A stretch of DNA of 25,726 nt, taken from positions 1 to 25,726 of the forward strand of contig JAFRJF010000137.1 in NCBI GenBank assembly GCA_017432405.1, given 5' to 3'. The translations under genes and the position numbers were made by a program. Position 1 is the first letter of the stretch; every line of letters starts with the position of its first letter. Below the pieces are notes generated by a model. That model saw nothing but the letters and a program-made list of their open reading frames with translations, searched no databases and was not told where the DNA came from. Source of the DNA: Clostridia bacterium. GTDB lineage: Bacteria > Bacillota_A > Clostridia > Christensenellales > Aristaeellaceae. This document shows positions 14,508 through 22,892 of this stretch, one piece after another.

Positions 14508-15250
14508 GCAATTATCCTATTTTAGAGTACGACGGCGCTCCGGGCGCCGTGCTGGAGCCGGATCACGAGGAGCTGGGCATCGTCTTTCCGCCCCGCGTGG
14601 CCTTCCCCTTCGTCGGCGATATCGTGGACGAATACGCCCGGGAACACAGCCTGCCGGTGCTGGCGGTGTATGAGACCGTCACGAAGAAGTACTCCGTCTA
14701 TAAGCTGTCCGACGAGGTCTGCCTGTGCCAGGCGCCCCTGGGCGCGCCGGTGGCTGCCGCACTGATGGATTGGATGATCGCCTACGGCGCGAAGCAGTTC
14801 GTGTCTGCGGGATCCTGCGGCGCGCTGATCGACCTGCCGGAGAACACGTTCATCGTACCCCGCCGCGCCCTGAGGGACGAGGGGACCTCCTACCACTACA
14901 TGCCCCCGCATCGGTGGAGCTTCCTGGATTACGCCCTGCAGCAGCGCATCGTCGACGTTTTCCGGGAGAAGGACGTCGCCTTCACCGAGTGCGACACCTG
15001 GACCACCGACGCCATCTTCCGGGAGACCGTGGACAAGGTGCGCCGCTGCCGCGCCGAGGGCTGCGGCGTGGTGGACATGGAATGCGCCGCGCTCTCTGCG
15101 GTGGCGGAGTTCAGGAACGTGCAGTTTGGCCAGTTCCTGTACGTCGCCGACACCCTGGCCGACGCCGACGCCTATGACGCCCGCAACTGGGGCGAGGCTT
15201 CCCTGGTGCCCGCGATGCAGCTGTGCATTGAGATCGCGGGACGGGATTGA
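14504..15250 (+). CDS. Nucleoside phosphorylase (uridine/purine phosphorylase family)
   Basis: This 248-residue protein is of the PNP/UDP phosphorylase type I (hexameric) family. It would split a nucleoside with phosphate into a base and ribose-1-phosphate. Signatures are SAGSCGAL (101-108), RDEGTSYHY (124-132), WTTDAIFRET (166-175, with an acidic residue near the base) and DMECAAL (191-197) with Glu193 binding the ribose hydroxyls. Whether uridine or a purine nucleoside is preferred cannot be told by eye. It overlaps the rRNA methyltransferase gene by four bases. It could act downstream of the adenosine deaminase-like protein at 2202-4646 in nucleoside salvage, but the genes are far apart and not linked in an operon. 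Confidence 0.87.
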   Translation: MSNYPILEYDGAPGAVLEPDHEELGIVFPPRVAFPFVGDIVDEYAREHSLPVLAVYETVTKKYSVYKLSDEVCLCQAPLGAPVAAALMDWMIAYGAKQFVSAGSCGALIDLPENTFIVPRRALRDEGTSYHYMPPHRWSFLDYALQQRIVDVFREKDVAFTECDTWTTDAIFRETVDKVRRCRAEGCGVVDMECAALSAVAEFRNVQFGQFLYVADTLADADAYDARNWGEASLVPAMQLCIEIAGRD

Positions 15251-15264
15251 TCGCTTTGAACATT

Positions 15265-15302
15265 ATGGCGCCCCCTGGCGATGAATCGCCAGGGGGCGCC
15301 AT
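15265..15302. terminator. Perfect 17-bp hairpin between convergent operons
   Basis: ATGGCGCCCCCTGGCGA and its exact complement flank a TGAA loop. It lies 14 bases after the phosphorylase stop and 11 bases before the hisIE stop, so it can serve both operons. No T-tract follows on either strand. Confidence 0.55.
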
Positions 15303-15313
15303 TCATAAAGGGG

Positions 15314-15973
15314 TCAATTCCCGGTCATCTTCTCCTGCTTGACCTTGTGGTCGATCACGTGGCGGGAGGCCAGCTCGTTGTGGATGTCCTCCAGGCTGAT
15401 GCCCATCTGGATCATCAGCACCATCACGTGGTAGGTGAGGTCCGCGATCTCGTAGATCGTCTCGGCCCTGTCGCCGGCCTTGCCCGCGATGATGACCTCG
15501 GTGGATTCCTCGCCGACCTTCTTCAATATCTTGTCGATGCCCTTTTCAAACAGGTAGGTGGTATAGCTGCCTTCCTTTTTTTCCGTCTTGCGGCCCTCGA
15601 TCAGCTTCATCAGGCCCTCCAGCGTGAAGGCGTGGTTGTTTTCGCTCTCAAACAGCGTGTTCGTGAAGCAGGAATCGGTGCCCGTGTGGCAGGCGGGGCC
15701 GTCCTTGTTCACCAGGATCACCAGCGCGTCCCTGTCGCAGTCGGCGGTGATGGAGACGATGTGCTGGTAGTTGCCGCTGGTCTCGCCCTTCAGCCACAGC
15801 GCCTGGCGGGAGCGGCTCCAGAAGCAGGTCAGCTCCTTTTCGATGGAGATCTGAAGGCTCTCCCGGTTCATGTAGGCCAGGGTCAGCACGTCCTTGGTGG
15901 TGGCGTCCACCACGATGGCGGGGATCAGGCCGTGGACGTTGAATTTCAGGGAATCGATGTCAAAATTGATCAT
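15314..15973 (-). CDS. hisIE: Bifunctional phosphoribosyl-AMP cyclohydrolase / phosphoribosyl-ATP pyrophosphatase
   Basis: This 219-residue fusion carries out the second and third steps of histidine synthesis: removal of pyrophosphate from PR-ATP and opening of the adenine ring of PR-AMP. The HisI domain (about 1-110) has [17 protein letters not shown] (52-68), the metal motif DCDRD (78-82) and [10 protein letters not shown] (94-103). The HisE domain (about 115-205) has [13 protein letters not shown] (151-163) and EIADLTYHV (175-183). It is the last gene of the his operon, starting four bases after the hisF stop. Length fits the family. Confidence 0.96.
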   Translation of the reverse strand: MINFDIDSLKFNVHGLIPAIVVDATTKDVLTLAYMNRESLQISIEKELTCFWSRSRQALWLKGETSGNYQHIVSITADCDRDALVILVNKDGPACHTGTDSCFTNTLFESENNHAFTLEGLMKLIEGRKTEKKEGSYTTYLFEKGIDKILKKVGEESTEVIIAGKAGDRAETIYEIADLTYHVMVLMIQMGISLEDIHNELASRHVIDHKVKQEKMTGN

Positions 15974-15977
15974 TGTC

Positions 15978-16736
15978 TCATAACCTCACTGTTATTCCGT
16001 TCTCGCGCAGCGCGCGCTTCAAATCCGATATCTGCACCTCGCCGAAGTGGAAGATCGAGGCCGCAAGCCCCGCGTCCACCTTCGGAAGGGTTTTGAACAG
16101 GGTGACGAAATCCTGTATGCAGCCCGCGCCGCCGGAGGCGATCACGGGCACGTTCACGGCTTCGCACACGGCGTCCAGCATCTCCAGGTCAAAGCCGCCC
16201 TTCACGCCGTCGGTGTCGATGCTGTTGAGCACCACCTCGCCCGCGCCGTTTGCCACGCAGCGGGCGATCCAGCTGACGGCCTCCATGCCGGTATCCTCGC
16301 GCCCGCCCTTGGCAAACACGCGGAACGTCCCGTCCACCCTTTTCACGTCGGCGGAGATCACCACGCACTGGCTGCCGTAGCGCTCGGCGGCGGCGGGGAT
16401 CAGGTCGGGATTGCGGATGGCGCCGGAGTTGACGGACACCTTGTCCGCGCCGCACTTGAGCACCCGGTCGAAGTCGTCCACCGTGTTGATGCCGCCGCCC
16501 ACGGTCAGCGGTATGAACACCCGCTCGGCCACCTGGCGGAGGATGTCGGTGAACAGCGCCCGGCCCTCGGCGGAGGCGGTGATGTCGTAGAACACCAGCT
16601 CGTCCGCGCCGCATTTGCTGTAGTATTCCGCCAGCTTCACCGGCGAGGAGACGTCCGCCAGGCCGAGGAAGTTGACGCCCTTCACGACCCGGCCGTCCTT
16701 CACGTCCAGGCAGGGGATGATGCGCTTGGTGATCAT
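15978..16736 (-). CDS. hisF: Imidazole glycerol phosphate synthase, cyclase subunit
   Basis: This 252-residue (beta/alpha)8-barrel takes ammonia delivered by HisH and converts PRFAR into imidazole glycerol phosphate and AICAR. Catalytic Asp11 ([12 protein letters not shown]) and Asp130 (ISADVKR) are present, with phosphate-binding LTVGGGI (77-83) and VIASGGAG further on. The segment usually written HGGR...TG reads KGGREDTG here. The start overlaps the hisA stop by four bases. HisH is two genes upstream, with hisA between. Confidence 0.97.
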   Translation of the reverse strand: MITKRIIPCLDVKDGRVVKGVNFLGLADVSSPVKLAEYYSKCGADELVFYDITASAEGRALFTDILRQVAERVFIPLTVGGGINTVDDFDRVLKCGADKVSVNSGAIRNPDLIPAAAERYGSQCVVISADVKRVDGTFRVFAKGGREDTGMEAVSWIARCVANGAGEVVLNSIDTDGVKGGFDLEMLDAVCEAVNVPVIASGGAGCIQDFVTLFKTLPKVDAGLAASIFHFGEVQISDLKRALRENGITVRL

Positions 16737-17449
16737 TGCGCCGCCTCCTTGATGGCCTCAGCCAGGTCTATAGCTCCGGTGTAGCAGGCCTTGCCGATGA
16801 TCGCGCCGTACAGCCCCAGCGCGGCGAGGGCCTTCACATCCTCCATGTCGGAAACGCCGCCGGAGGCCACGAGGTCCATGCGATACCTGCGCTGCAGGTC
16901 GGCGTACAGGGCCCGGTTGGCCCCCTGCATGGCGCCGTCCCGGCTGATGTCGGTGCAGATCAGGGTCTTCAGCCCCATCTGCTGGTACTTTTCGCAGAAG
17001 GCGTCCAGCGTCATGCCGGAGAGCTCCAGCCAGCCCCGGATGGCCACCTCGCCGTCCTTCACGTCCGCGCCGAGGGCAATGCCCTCGCCGAAGTGCCGGA
17101 GGGCATCCCGGGTGAAGGCCTCGTCGGCAATCGCCGCCGTGCCCAGTATGACCCGCCGGACGCCCGCGTCCAGGTACTTTTCGATGACGGACATGTCCCG
17201 TATGCCGCCACCGATCTCAACGAACAGGTCGGTGTTCTCCACGACCCGTTTGACGGTTTCAAAGTTGGGCGTGCCGCCGTCCCGCGCGCCCTCCAGGTCC
17301 ACCATGTGCAGGTGGGTGGCCCCGGCACTGGCGAACCGGCGGGCGGTGTTCAGCGGGTCGTCGTCGTAAACCGTCATCTGGTTGTAATCGCCCTTGTACA
17401 GCCGCACGGCCTTGCCGCCGACCAGGTCAATGGCGGGGAATATCAGCAT
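16733..17449 (-). CDS. hisA: ProFAR isomerase (phosphoribosylformimino-AICAR-P isomerase)
   Basis: This 238-residue barrel isomerises ProFAR to PRFAR. Asp8 (FPAIDLVGG) and Asp129 (GADVKDGEVAIRGW) are the catalytic acids. Phosphate-binding segments VEIGGGIRD (77-85) and the later VASGGVSD are intact. The motif TDISRDG marks the Thr/Asp region of the second half. The start overlaps the hisH stop by seven bases and the stop overlaps hisF by four, so translation is coupled. The Gln/Asn/Trp loops that allow bifunctional PriA activity were not assessed. Confidence 0.97.
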   Translation of the reverse strand: MLIFPAIDLVGGKAVRLYKGDYNQMTVYDDDPLNTARRFASAGATHLHMVDLEGARDGGTPNFETVKRVVENTDLFVEIGGGIRDMSVIEKYLDAGVRRVILGTAAIADEAFTRDALRHFGEGIALGADVKDGEVAIRGWLELSGMTLDAFCEKYQQMGLKTLICTDISRDGAMQGANRALYADLQRRYRMDLVASGGVSDMEDVKALAALGLYGAIIGKACYTGAIDLAEAIKEAAQ

Positions 17450-18069
17450 TTCGCATCACCGTCCCATTCACAGAAGGCCTTCAGTATGCCCAGCCCCACG
17501 TCGCCGCTCTTTTCCGGGTGGAACTGGCAGCCGCAGACGTTGCCCCGGGCCACGGCAGCGGTCAGCGGCGCGCCGTATTCAGCGGTGGCGATGACCGATT
17601 CGTCGCACCTTGCGCCGTAGAAGGAGTGGACGAAGTACACGCAATCCCCGGGCCGGACGTTGGCGAAGATGGGGTGGGGCTTGCTCACGTCCAGCGCGTT
17701 CCAGCCGATGTGGGGGATTTTCAATTCCGAGGGGATGACCTCGGCAATGGGCCGCACCTCGCCGGGGATCAGGCCGAGGCCGGCGTGCTCGCCGAACTCA
17801 TAGGATTTGTCCAGCAGCAGCTGCATGCCCAGGCAGATGCCCATGATGGGCGTGCCCCGCTCGGCGATCTGCTTAACCAGCGCGTCCAGGCCGGTCTGGC
17901 GCAGCTTTTCCGCCGCGTCGCCAAACGCGCCCACGCCGGGCAGGATCACCCGCTCGGCACGGCTGATCTCTTTTGCGTCGCCGGTGACGACGGCCTGGGC
18001 GCCGACGGCCTTCAGGCTGTGGGCCAGCGAAAACAGGTTGCCCACGCCGTAATCGATAATCGCGATCAT
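17443..18069 (-). CDS. hisH: Imidazole glycerol phosphate synthase, glutaminase subunit
   Basis: This 208-residue class I glutamine amidotransferase hydrolyses glutamine and channels ammonia to HisF. Catalytic Cys79 lies in GICLGMQLL, and His184 and Glu186 in QFHPEKSG complete the triad. The start is ATG 18069 (protein MIAIIDYGVGN); the open frame runs much further upstream, but that stretch is hisB read out of frame. The start overlaps the hisB stop by four bases. Confidence 0.96.
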   Translation of the reverse strand: MIAIIDYGVGNLFSLAHSLKAVGAQAVVTGDAKEISRAERVILPGVGAFGDAAEKLRQTGLDALVKQIAERGTPIMGICLGMQLLLDKSYEFGEHAGLGLIPGEVRPIAEVIPSELKIPHIGWNALDVSKPHPIFANVRPGDCVYFVHSFYGARCDESVIATAEYGAPLTAAVARGNVCGCQFHPEKSGDVGLGILKAFCEWDGDAKC

Positions 18070-18653
18070 AGTAATCCTTTCGTCGACGGTATCTCGCCGT
18101 TCAGGGTGGGGTCGATGGCCACGGCGGTCCGCAGGCTGCGGGCCGCGGACTTGAACGCGCCCTCGACGATGTGGTGGCTGTTGCTGCCGGCCAGCTGCCT
18201 GAAGTGCAGCGTGACGTTCGCCTTGCGCACGAAGCCCAGCCAGAACTCCTGCACCAGCTCGGTATCGAAGCTGCCAATCTTCTGGGTGGGGATGTCCAGG
18301 GCGTAGCCCAGGTGGCAGCGCCCGGAGATGTCCACCGCGGTGAGGATCAGCGCCTCGTCCATGGGCAGAACGGTGTGGCCGTAGCGGACGATGCCGCCCA
18401 TGTCGCCCAGGGCTTCGGCGAAGGCCATGCCCAGGCAGATGCCGATGTCCTCGACGGAGTGGTGGTCGTCCACGTCGGTGTCGCCCACGCATTTCACGGC
18501 CAGGTCAAAGCGGCCGTGGCGGGCGAACAGCGTCAGCATATGGTTCAGGAAGCCGCAGCCGGTGTCGATCTCCGACTTGCCCGAGCCGTCCAGGTTCAGC
18601 TCCAGCCGGATGTCCGTCTCGGCGGTGCGGCGGGTGATGGTGGATGTGCGCAT
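18066..18653 (-). CDS. hisB: Imidazoleglycerol-phosphate dehydratase
   Basis: This 195-residue monofunctional dehydratase converts imidazole glycerol phosphate to imidazole acetol phosphate. The two manganese-binding His clusters are intact: GFLNHML (34-40) with DDHHSVED (62-69), and NSHHIVEGAFKS in the second half. The C-terminal PSTKG motif is present. No phosphatase domain is fused, unlike the E. coli HisB. GGGAGG lies six bases before the ATG. A 96-base gap with two small palindromes separates it from hisC. Confidence 0.97.
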   Translation of the reverse strand: MRTSTITRRTAETDIRLELNLDGSGKSEIDTGCGFLNHMLTLFARHGRFDLAVKCVGDTDVDDHHSVEDIGICLGMAFAEALGDMGGIVRYGHTVLPMDEALILTAVDISGRCHLGYALDIPTQKIGSFDTELVQEFWLGFVRKANVTLHFRQLAGSNSHHIVEGAFKSAARSLRTAVAIDPTLNGEIPSTKGLL

Positions 18654-18711
18654 GGTGTACCTCCCTTGGGAGAATGTCGATTTTGAGGTGGGGATGGTAA
18701 ATACTGGTTTA

Positions 18712-18741
18712 TCGAGCTGAGCTCGACAAATCAGGATTTGT
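18712..18741. repeat. Twin small palindromes between hisC and hisB
   Basis: TCGAGC-TGA-GCTCGA (18712-18726) is followed directly by ACAAATC-AG-GATTTGT (18726-18741). Both arms are perfect. The surrounding 18690-18745 is AT-richer than the operon. They could form two adjacent hairpins in the his mRNA, or be a repetitive element. Confidence 0.6.
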
Positions 18742-18749
18742 ACTACGCT

Positions 18750-19805
18750 TCACTCGTCCTCAAGAATGTGCTTCAATGCCTCGCATAGCACGTCCATCTG
18801 CTCGGGCGCGCCGATGGTGATGCGCAGGAAGTCCTTGATGCGGGGACTGTCGAAGTGGCGCACCAGCACCCCCTTGGCCTTCAGCTGGCGGTAGAGGAAG
18901 CCGCCGCCTGAGTGGGGATGGCGGGCAAATACGAAATTCGCCTTGCTGGGCAGCACCTCGAAGCCCATCTGCCGGAGCCGGTCGACGGTGGCTTCACGCG
19001 TCTCGACCACCCTGTGGCAATTGGCCATGCAGACGTCGTCCGCCTTCAGCGTGGCCAGGCCCGCGGCCAGGGTCATGCGGTTGATGCTGTAGGGGTTGGT
19101 GCTGAACTTGATCTTCTCCAGGTCGGCGATCAGCCCCTCGTTCGCGATGGCGAAGCCCAGTCGCGCGCCCGCCATGCTGCGGGACTTGGAGAAGGTCTGC
19201 ACCACCAGCAGGTTGTCGTATTTCCCCGTCAGTGAAACGCAGGATTTGGCCCCGAAGTCCACATAGGCCTCGTCGATCAGCACCACGTGGTCGGGGTTGG
19301 AGCGCAGTATGTTCTCGATCTGCCCGACATCCAGCGCCATGCCGGTGGGGGCGTTGGGGTTGGCGATGGCGATGAAGCCGTCCAGCGCCATGTAATCGCC
19401 AGGATCGATGCTGAAATCCTCGCGCAGGGGGATCGGATGGGCCTCGAGGCCGTGCAGCCCGGCGTACACCGGGTAAAAGCCGTAGCTGATGTCCGGGAAA
19501 TAAGCCCTGGGGCTTCCGAAGGCCATGAAGGCGAAGTTGAGTATGTCGTCAGAGCCGTTGGACACGAACACATTTTCCCGCTTCACACCGTAGCGCGCCG
19601 CCAGCGCGTCCCTCAGCTCGACACACACGGGATCGGAATACAGCTGCAGCCGCCCCGCCTCGGCCTGAACCGCCTCGACGACCCCGGGGGCCGGGGGATA
19701 GGGGCTTTCATTCGTATTCAGCTTGACGTACTGCATGTCCCGCGGCTGCTCGCCGGGAACATAGGCTTCCAAGGATTGATACCTGTCGATCAGATAACGG
19801 CTCAT
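18750..19805 (-). CDS. hisC: Histidinol-phosphate aminotransferase
   Basis: This 351-residue PLP-dependent class I/II aminotransferase transfers an amino group from glutamate to imidazole acetol phosphate. Landmarks are LNTNESPYPP (29-38), SNGSDD (82-87), NPNAPTG (149-155), DEAYVDF (178-184) and the PLP lysine Lys207 in TFSKSRSMAGAR. The first AGCCGT codons follow an ATG that sits inside a heptamer repeat (GGAATGA), and the upstream GAGG units act as the ribosome binding site. The gene follows hisD after 38 bases made almost wholly of repeat and hairpin. Confidence 0.96.
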   Translation of the reverse strand: MSRYLIDRYQSLEAYVPGEQPRDMQYVKLNTNESPYPPAPGVVEAVQAEAGRLQLYSDPVCVELRDALAARYGVKRENVFVSNGSDDILNFAFMAFGSPRAYFPDISYGFYPVYAGLHGLEAHPIPLREDFSIDPGDYMALDGFIAIANPNAPTGMALDVGQIENILRSNPDHVVLIDEAYVDFGAKSCVSLTGKYDNLLVVQTFSKSRSMAGARLGFAIANEGLIADLEKIKFSTNPYSINRMTLAAGLATLKADDVCMANCHRVVETREATVDRLRQMGFEVLPSKANFVFARHPHSGGGFLYRQLKAKGVLVRHFDSPRIKDFLRITIGAPEQMDVLCEALKHILEDE

Positions 19806-19836
19806 TCCTCATTCCTCATTCCTAATTCCTCATTTG
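19802..19836 (-). repeat. Heptamer array (GGAATGA/GGAATTA) that supplies the hisC start and ribosome binding site
   Basis: On the minus strand the order is a degenerate unit, GGAATTA, then GGAATGA three times. The ATG of the last GGAATGA is the hisC start codon (19803-19805), and the GAGG of the previous unit junction lies eight bases upstream. It belongs to the same family as 4619-4681 and 9366-9432. Confidence 0.9.
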
Positions 19837-19872
19837 CGTACTTTCAGGCTTCTTCGAAGCGTGAAAGTACGC
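19836..19872. repeat. Hairpin overlapping the hisD stop codon
   Basis: GCGTACTTTCA and TGAAAGTACGC (11 bp) enclose an inner GCTTC-TTC-GAAGC stem with one G-G mismatch. The hisD stop (minus-strand TGA at 19844-19846) lies in the outer stem. There is no T-tract, so it is unlikely to end transcription completely; it could modulate hisC expression or mRNA processing. Confidence 0.6.
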
Positions 19873-21121
19873 TTCTCGCGTGTGCCTCCAGCCCCTCCTT
19901 GCGGGCGAAGCGGGCGATCTTGTCGGAGACGGCCTGCAGGGCGGCGGCGGTGAAATAGGTGTACTGGCTCTTCTTGACGAAGTCGTCCACCGACAGGGGG
20001 CTGTAGAACCGGGCGGTGCCGCCGGTGGGCAGCGTGTGGTTGGGCCCGGCCAGGTAGTCGCCCAGGGCCTCGGGGCAGTTGCGCCCCATGAAGATGGAGC
20101 CCGCATGGCGGATGCGGTCCAGGTAGTCGAAGGGATTGTCCAGGCACAGCTCCAGGTGCTCTGGCGCGATGGCATTGGCGATGCCGATGGCCTGGTCGAT
20201 GTTGTCAGCGACGATGATCTTGCCGTTGACGTCGATGGAGGTCGAAGCGATCTCGAAGCGGGGCAGCGCCTGCACCTGGCGGTCGAGCTCCTCTCGAACG
20301 GCCTCGGCCAGGGCCATGCTGTCGGTGACCAGCACCGCGCTGGCCATCTTGTCGTGCTCGGCCTGGGAGAGCATGTCCGCCGCCACCTGCCGGGCGTTGC
20401 TGTTGCCGTCGGCCACCACCAGGATCTCACTGGGCCCGGCGATCATGTCGATGGACACCCGGCCGAAGACCTGCTTCTTGGCCTCGGCCACGAAGGCGTT
20501 GCCGGGGCCGACGATTTTATCCACGGAGGGAATGCTCTCGGTGCCGTAGGCCAGCGCGGCCACGGCCTGGGCGCCGCCCACCTTGAAGATGCGGCTGATG
20601 CCGGCCACCTTCGCGGCGGCCAGTATGGCGGGGTTGACGCTGCCGTCCCTCGCCGGGGGCGTCACCATCACGATCTCGCCGCAGCCGGCGATCTTCGCGG
20701 GGATGGCGTCCATCAGCACGGTGGAGGGGTAGGCCGCCGTGCCGCCGGGCACGTAGAGGCCCACGCGGTCCAGCGGGATGACCTTCTGGCCCATCACCAC
20801 GCCGTCCCTCTCGGCGATGATGAAGCTGTTGCGCACCTGCTTTTCGTGGAAGGCGCGGATGTTGGCGGCGGCGGTCTCCAGCACGTCGATGAATTCCGGC
20901 TCCACTTTTTCGATGGCGGCGTCCAGCTCGGCGGGGGAGACCTCCAGCGCCTCGAGGGTCACATGGTCGAATTTCTGGCAGTATTCCATAAGCGCCGCGT
21001 CGCCCCGGGCGCGGACCTCGGCGATGATGCCTGAGACGATCCCCGCCACGTCCACCTCGGGCACGGAGCGGGCGAAGATGTCGGAATTGTCGACCTCTCC
21101 GTATTTCATGATCCTGATCAT
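19844..21121 (-). CDS. hisD: Histidinol dehydrogenase
   Basis: This 425-residue zinc enzyme carries out the last two oxidations, histidinol to histidine, with NAD. Key residues are Gln253 and His256 in SQAEHD, Glu321-His322 in APEHLEL and the GPNHTLPTGGTARF segment (359-372) with His362. YVPGGTAAYPS (123-133) is another family signature. The start is ATG 21121 (MIRIMKYGEV); the longer frame upstream is hisG read out of frame. GGGG lies a few bases before the start. The 3' end runs into a hairpin and the heptamer array before hisC. Confidence 0.97.
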   Translation of the reverse strand: MIRIMKYGEVDNSDIFARSVPEVDVAGIVSGIIAEVRARGDAALMEYCQKFDHVTLEALEVSPAELDAAIEKVEPEFIDVLETAAANIRAFHEKQVRNSFIIAERDGVVMGQKVIPLDRVGLYVPGGTAAYPSTVLMDAIPAKIAGCGEIVMVTPPARDGSVNPAILAAAKVAGISRIFKVGGAQAVAALAYGTESIPSVDKIVGPGNAFVAEAKKQVFGRVSIDMIAGPSEILVVADGNSNARQVAADMLSQAEHDKMASAVLVTDSMALAEAVREELDRQVQALPRFEIASTSIDVNGKIIVADNIDQAIGIANAIAPEHLELCLDNPFDYLDRIRHAGSIFMGRNCPEALGDYLAGPNHTLPTGGTARFYSPLSVDDFVKKSQYTYFTAAALQAVSDKIARFARKEGLEAHARSVLSRFEEA

Positions 21122-21138
21122 AGCGATCCCCCTTTGAA

Positions 21139-21774
21139 TTATTCCTTCACCTGCTGCGCCAGGCCCCGGCAGACGGCCTCGATCTGCGCGCCGTGGAACT
21201 TGAAGCTGGCCTTGTTGGCGATCAGCCGGGCGCTGATGGGAACGATGGTCTCGATGGGCTCCAGGTCGTTCTCCAGCAGGGTCTTGCCCGTCTCCACGAT
21301 GTCCACGATCACGTCGGAAAGGCCGAGGATCGGCGCGATCTCGATGCTGCCGTTCAGATGGATGATGTCGATGTCCCGGCCCAGCCCGGCGTAGTATTCC
21401 CGGGCGATGCGGGTAAACTTGGTGGCCACGCGCAGCGTGCGCTCCGGGTTGTCCCGGAAGGTCTTCATGGCGGCGACGGCCATGCGGCAGCGCCCCACGT
21501 TCAGATCCAGCAGCTCGTAGACCTCCGGCGCGTACTCCAGCAGGATGTCCTTGCCGGCCACGCCGATGTCCGCCGCGCCGCGCTCCACGTAGATGGCCAC
21601 ATCCGAGGGCTTGACCCAGAAGTAGCGCACGCCGGTGGCCTCGTTTTCGAAGATCAGTTTGCGGTTGGGCTCCAGGATCGACGGGCACTCGTAGCCCGCC
21701 GCCGCGAACATGCCGTAGACCTTCTCGCCCAGTCGGCCCTTGGGCAGGGCGACGTTGAGCATGCTATTTGCCAT
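21139..21774 (-). CDS. hisG: ATP phosphoribosyltransferase, short-form catalytic subunit
   Basis: This 211-residue protein catalyses the first committed step, joining ATP and PRPP. It is the short form, lacking the C-terminal ACT-like regulatory domain, so it needs HisZ as regulatory partner, encoded just upstream. Signatures are LNVALPKGRL near the N-terminus, VERGAADIGVAGKD and the PRPP-binding segment DVIVDIVETGKTL (152-164). The ATG at 21774 is preferred over the one at 21762, because GGAGGG lies eight bases upstream of it. It overlaps the hisZ stop by 11 bases. Histidine feedback would act through HisZ (known for the family). Confidence 0.96.
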   Translation of the reverse strand: MANSMLNVALPKGRLGEKVYGMFAAAGYECPSILEPNRKLIFENEATGVRYFWVKPSDVAIYVERGAADIGVAGKDILLEYAPEVYELLDLNVGRCRMAVAAMKTFRDNPERTLRVATKFTRIAREYYAGLGRDIDIIHLNGSIEIAPILGLSDVIVDIVETGKTLLENDLEPIETIVPISARLIANKASFKFHGAQIEAVCRGLAQQVKE

Positions 21775-22864
21775 CCTCGATCCCTCCTTCGCCGAACCTC
21801 AAAAGCCGCCGGTAGCGCAGCTTGCCGTCCACGGCCTTCTGGGCCCGGACGCTGCAGCCCTCGCCGGCCAGCCGGTTCACGGCCTTTGTAAGCGCCATGA
21901 TGTCCGCCCGCTCGTCGTAGAGCACCAGGGTATCCACGTCGAAGGGCCTCGGTCCGTCGTTCAGCCGCTCCAGCTGGTCCATGTAGATGGCGAAGCCCAC
22001 GGCCCTGCAGTCCCGGCCCATGCGGCGCATCATGTTGTCGTACTGGCCGCCGGAGAGCACGCCGGTGGGGATGCCCCGGATGTAGCCCATGAACACGATG
22101 CCGTTGTAGTAGTTCATGTCGTTGACGATGGAGAAGTCCACCCGCACGCCCTCGCAGCCGTTGGCGCTCAGCACCCCGGTCACCCGCGCAAGCTCGTCCA
22201 GGGCGGATTTCGCGTCGCCCTCGCCGCACCAGGGGCGCAGGGCTTCAATGACCGCCTCCGCGGGGCCGTGGGCGGCGATCAGGGCGAGTATGCCGGAGAC
22301 GTCCCTGTCCGGGCAAAGCCGGCGCACGCCGTCGGCGTTCTTTTCGCCGATGCAGGCCAGCACCGCCGCGCGGCGCTCGGCGTCCAGGGCCAGGGCGTCC
22401 ACCAGCGCCGACACCACGCCCATGTGGGACAGGTCCAGCACGTAGGCAGGATCAATGGTGCGCAGGCTCTGGGCCGCCAGGAAGATGACCTCGCACAGGC
22501 TGTAGAGGTCGATGTCGCCGATGCACTCCAGGCCCGTCTGCATGATCTCCTTGAAGCAGCGCGTGCTGCCGGAGACGCGATAGACATTCTCGTTGTAATA
22601 CAGCTTTTGCACGCTGCCCGGCATCTGGCGGGTGTTCTTGATGATGGAGAGCGTCACGTCCGGCTTCAGCGCCATCAGACGACCGTCGGTATCGGTGAAG
22701 GTGATGACGCCGTCGGAGACGAGGAAATCCTTGTTGCGCGCGTACAGGTCATATTCCTCGAATTTGCTCATCTTGAACTGGCTGTAGCCGTAGCGCTGGT
22801 AAAGGCCCCGCAGGGCATAGAGCACCCGCTCCTCCGGCTTCAGCGAATCGTTGACAGGGTTCAT
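21764..22864 (-). CDS. hisZ: ATP phosphoribosyltransferase regulatory subunit
   Basis: This 366-residue paralogue of histidyl-tRNA synthetase lacks aminoacylation activity and forms a complex with short HisG. The class II synthetase-like core begins with RVLYALRGLYQRYGYSQ; MALKPDVTLSI and CFKEIMQTGLECIG (motif-2 region) are recognisable, and NDMNYYNGIVFMGYI corresponds to the HisRS histidine-binding region. The C-terminal anticodon domain of HisRS is absent. The start is ATG 22864, with GGAGG six bases upstream; a TTG at 22870 is the alternative. It is the first gene of the his operon, with a promoter about 30 bases upstream. Confidence 0.93.
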   Translation of the reverse strand: MNPVNDSLKPEERVLYALRGLYQRYGYSQFKMSKFEEYDLYARNKDFLVSDGVITFTDTDGRLMALKPDVTLSIIKNTRQMPGSVQKLYYNENVYRVSGSTRCFKEIMQTGLECIGDIDLYSLCEVIFLAAQSLRTIDPAYVLDLSHMGVVSALVDALALDAERRAAVLACIGEKNADGVRRLCPDRDVSGILALIAAHGPAEAVIEALRPWCGEGDAKSALDELARVTGVLSANGCEGVRVDFSIVNDMNYYNGIVFMGYIRGIPTGVLSGGQYDNMMRRMGRDCRAVGFAIYMDQLERLNDGPRPFDVDTLVLYDERADIMALTKAVNRLAGEGCSVRAQKAVDGKLRYRRLLRFGEGGIEDGK

Positions 22865-22892
22865 AGACAACCTCCGGGTTTTGATTGTCGGT

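Noticed and set aside
17443..18492. Long extension of hisH to 349 codons
   Set aside because: The upstream part is Arg/Pro/His-rich and is hisB read in another frame. The true HisH N-terminus MIAIIDYG begins at 18069.
19844..21688. Long extension of hisD to 614 codons
   Set aside because: The upstream part is hisG read out of frame. HisD starts at 21121 and has full family length.
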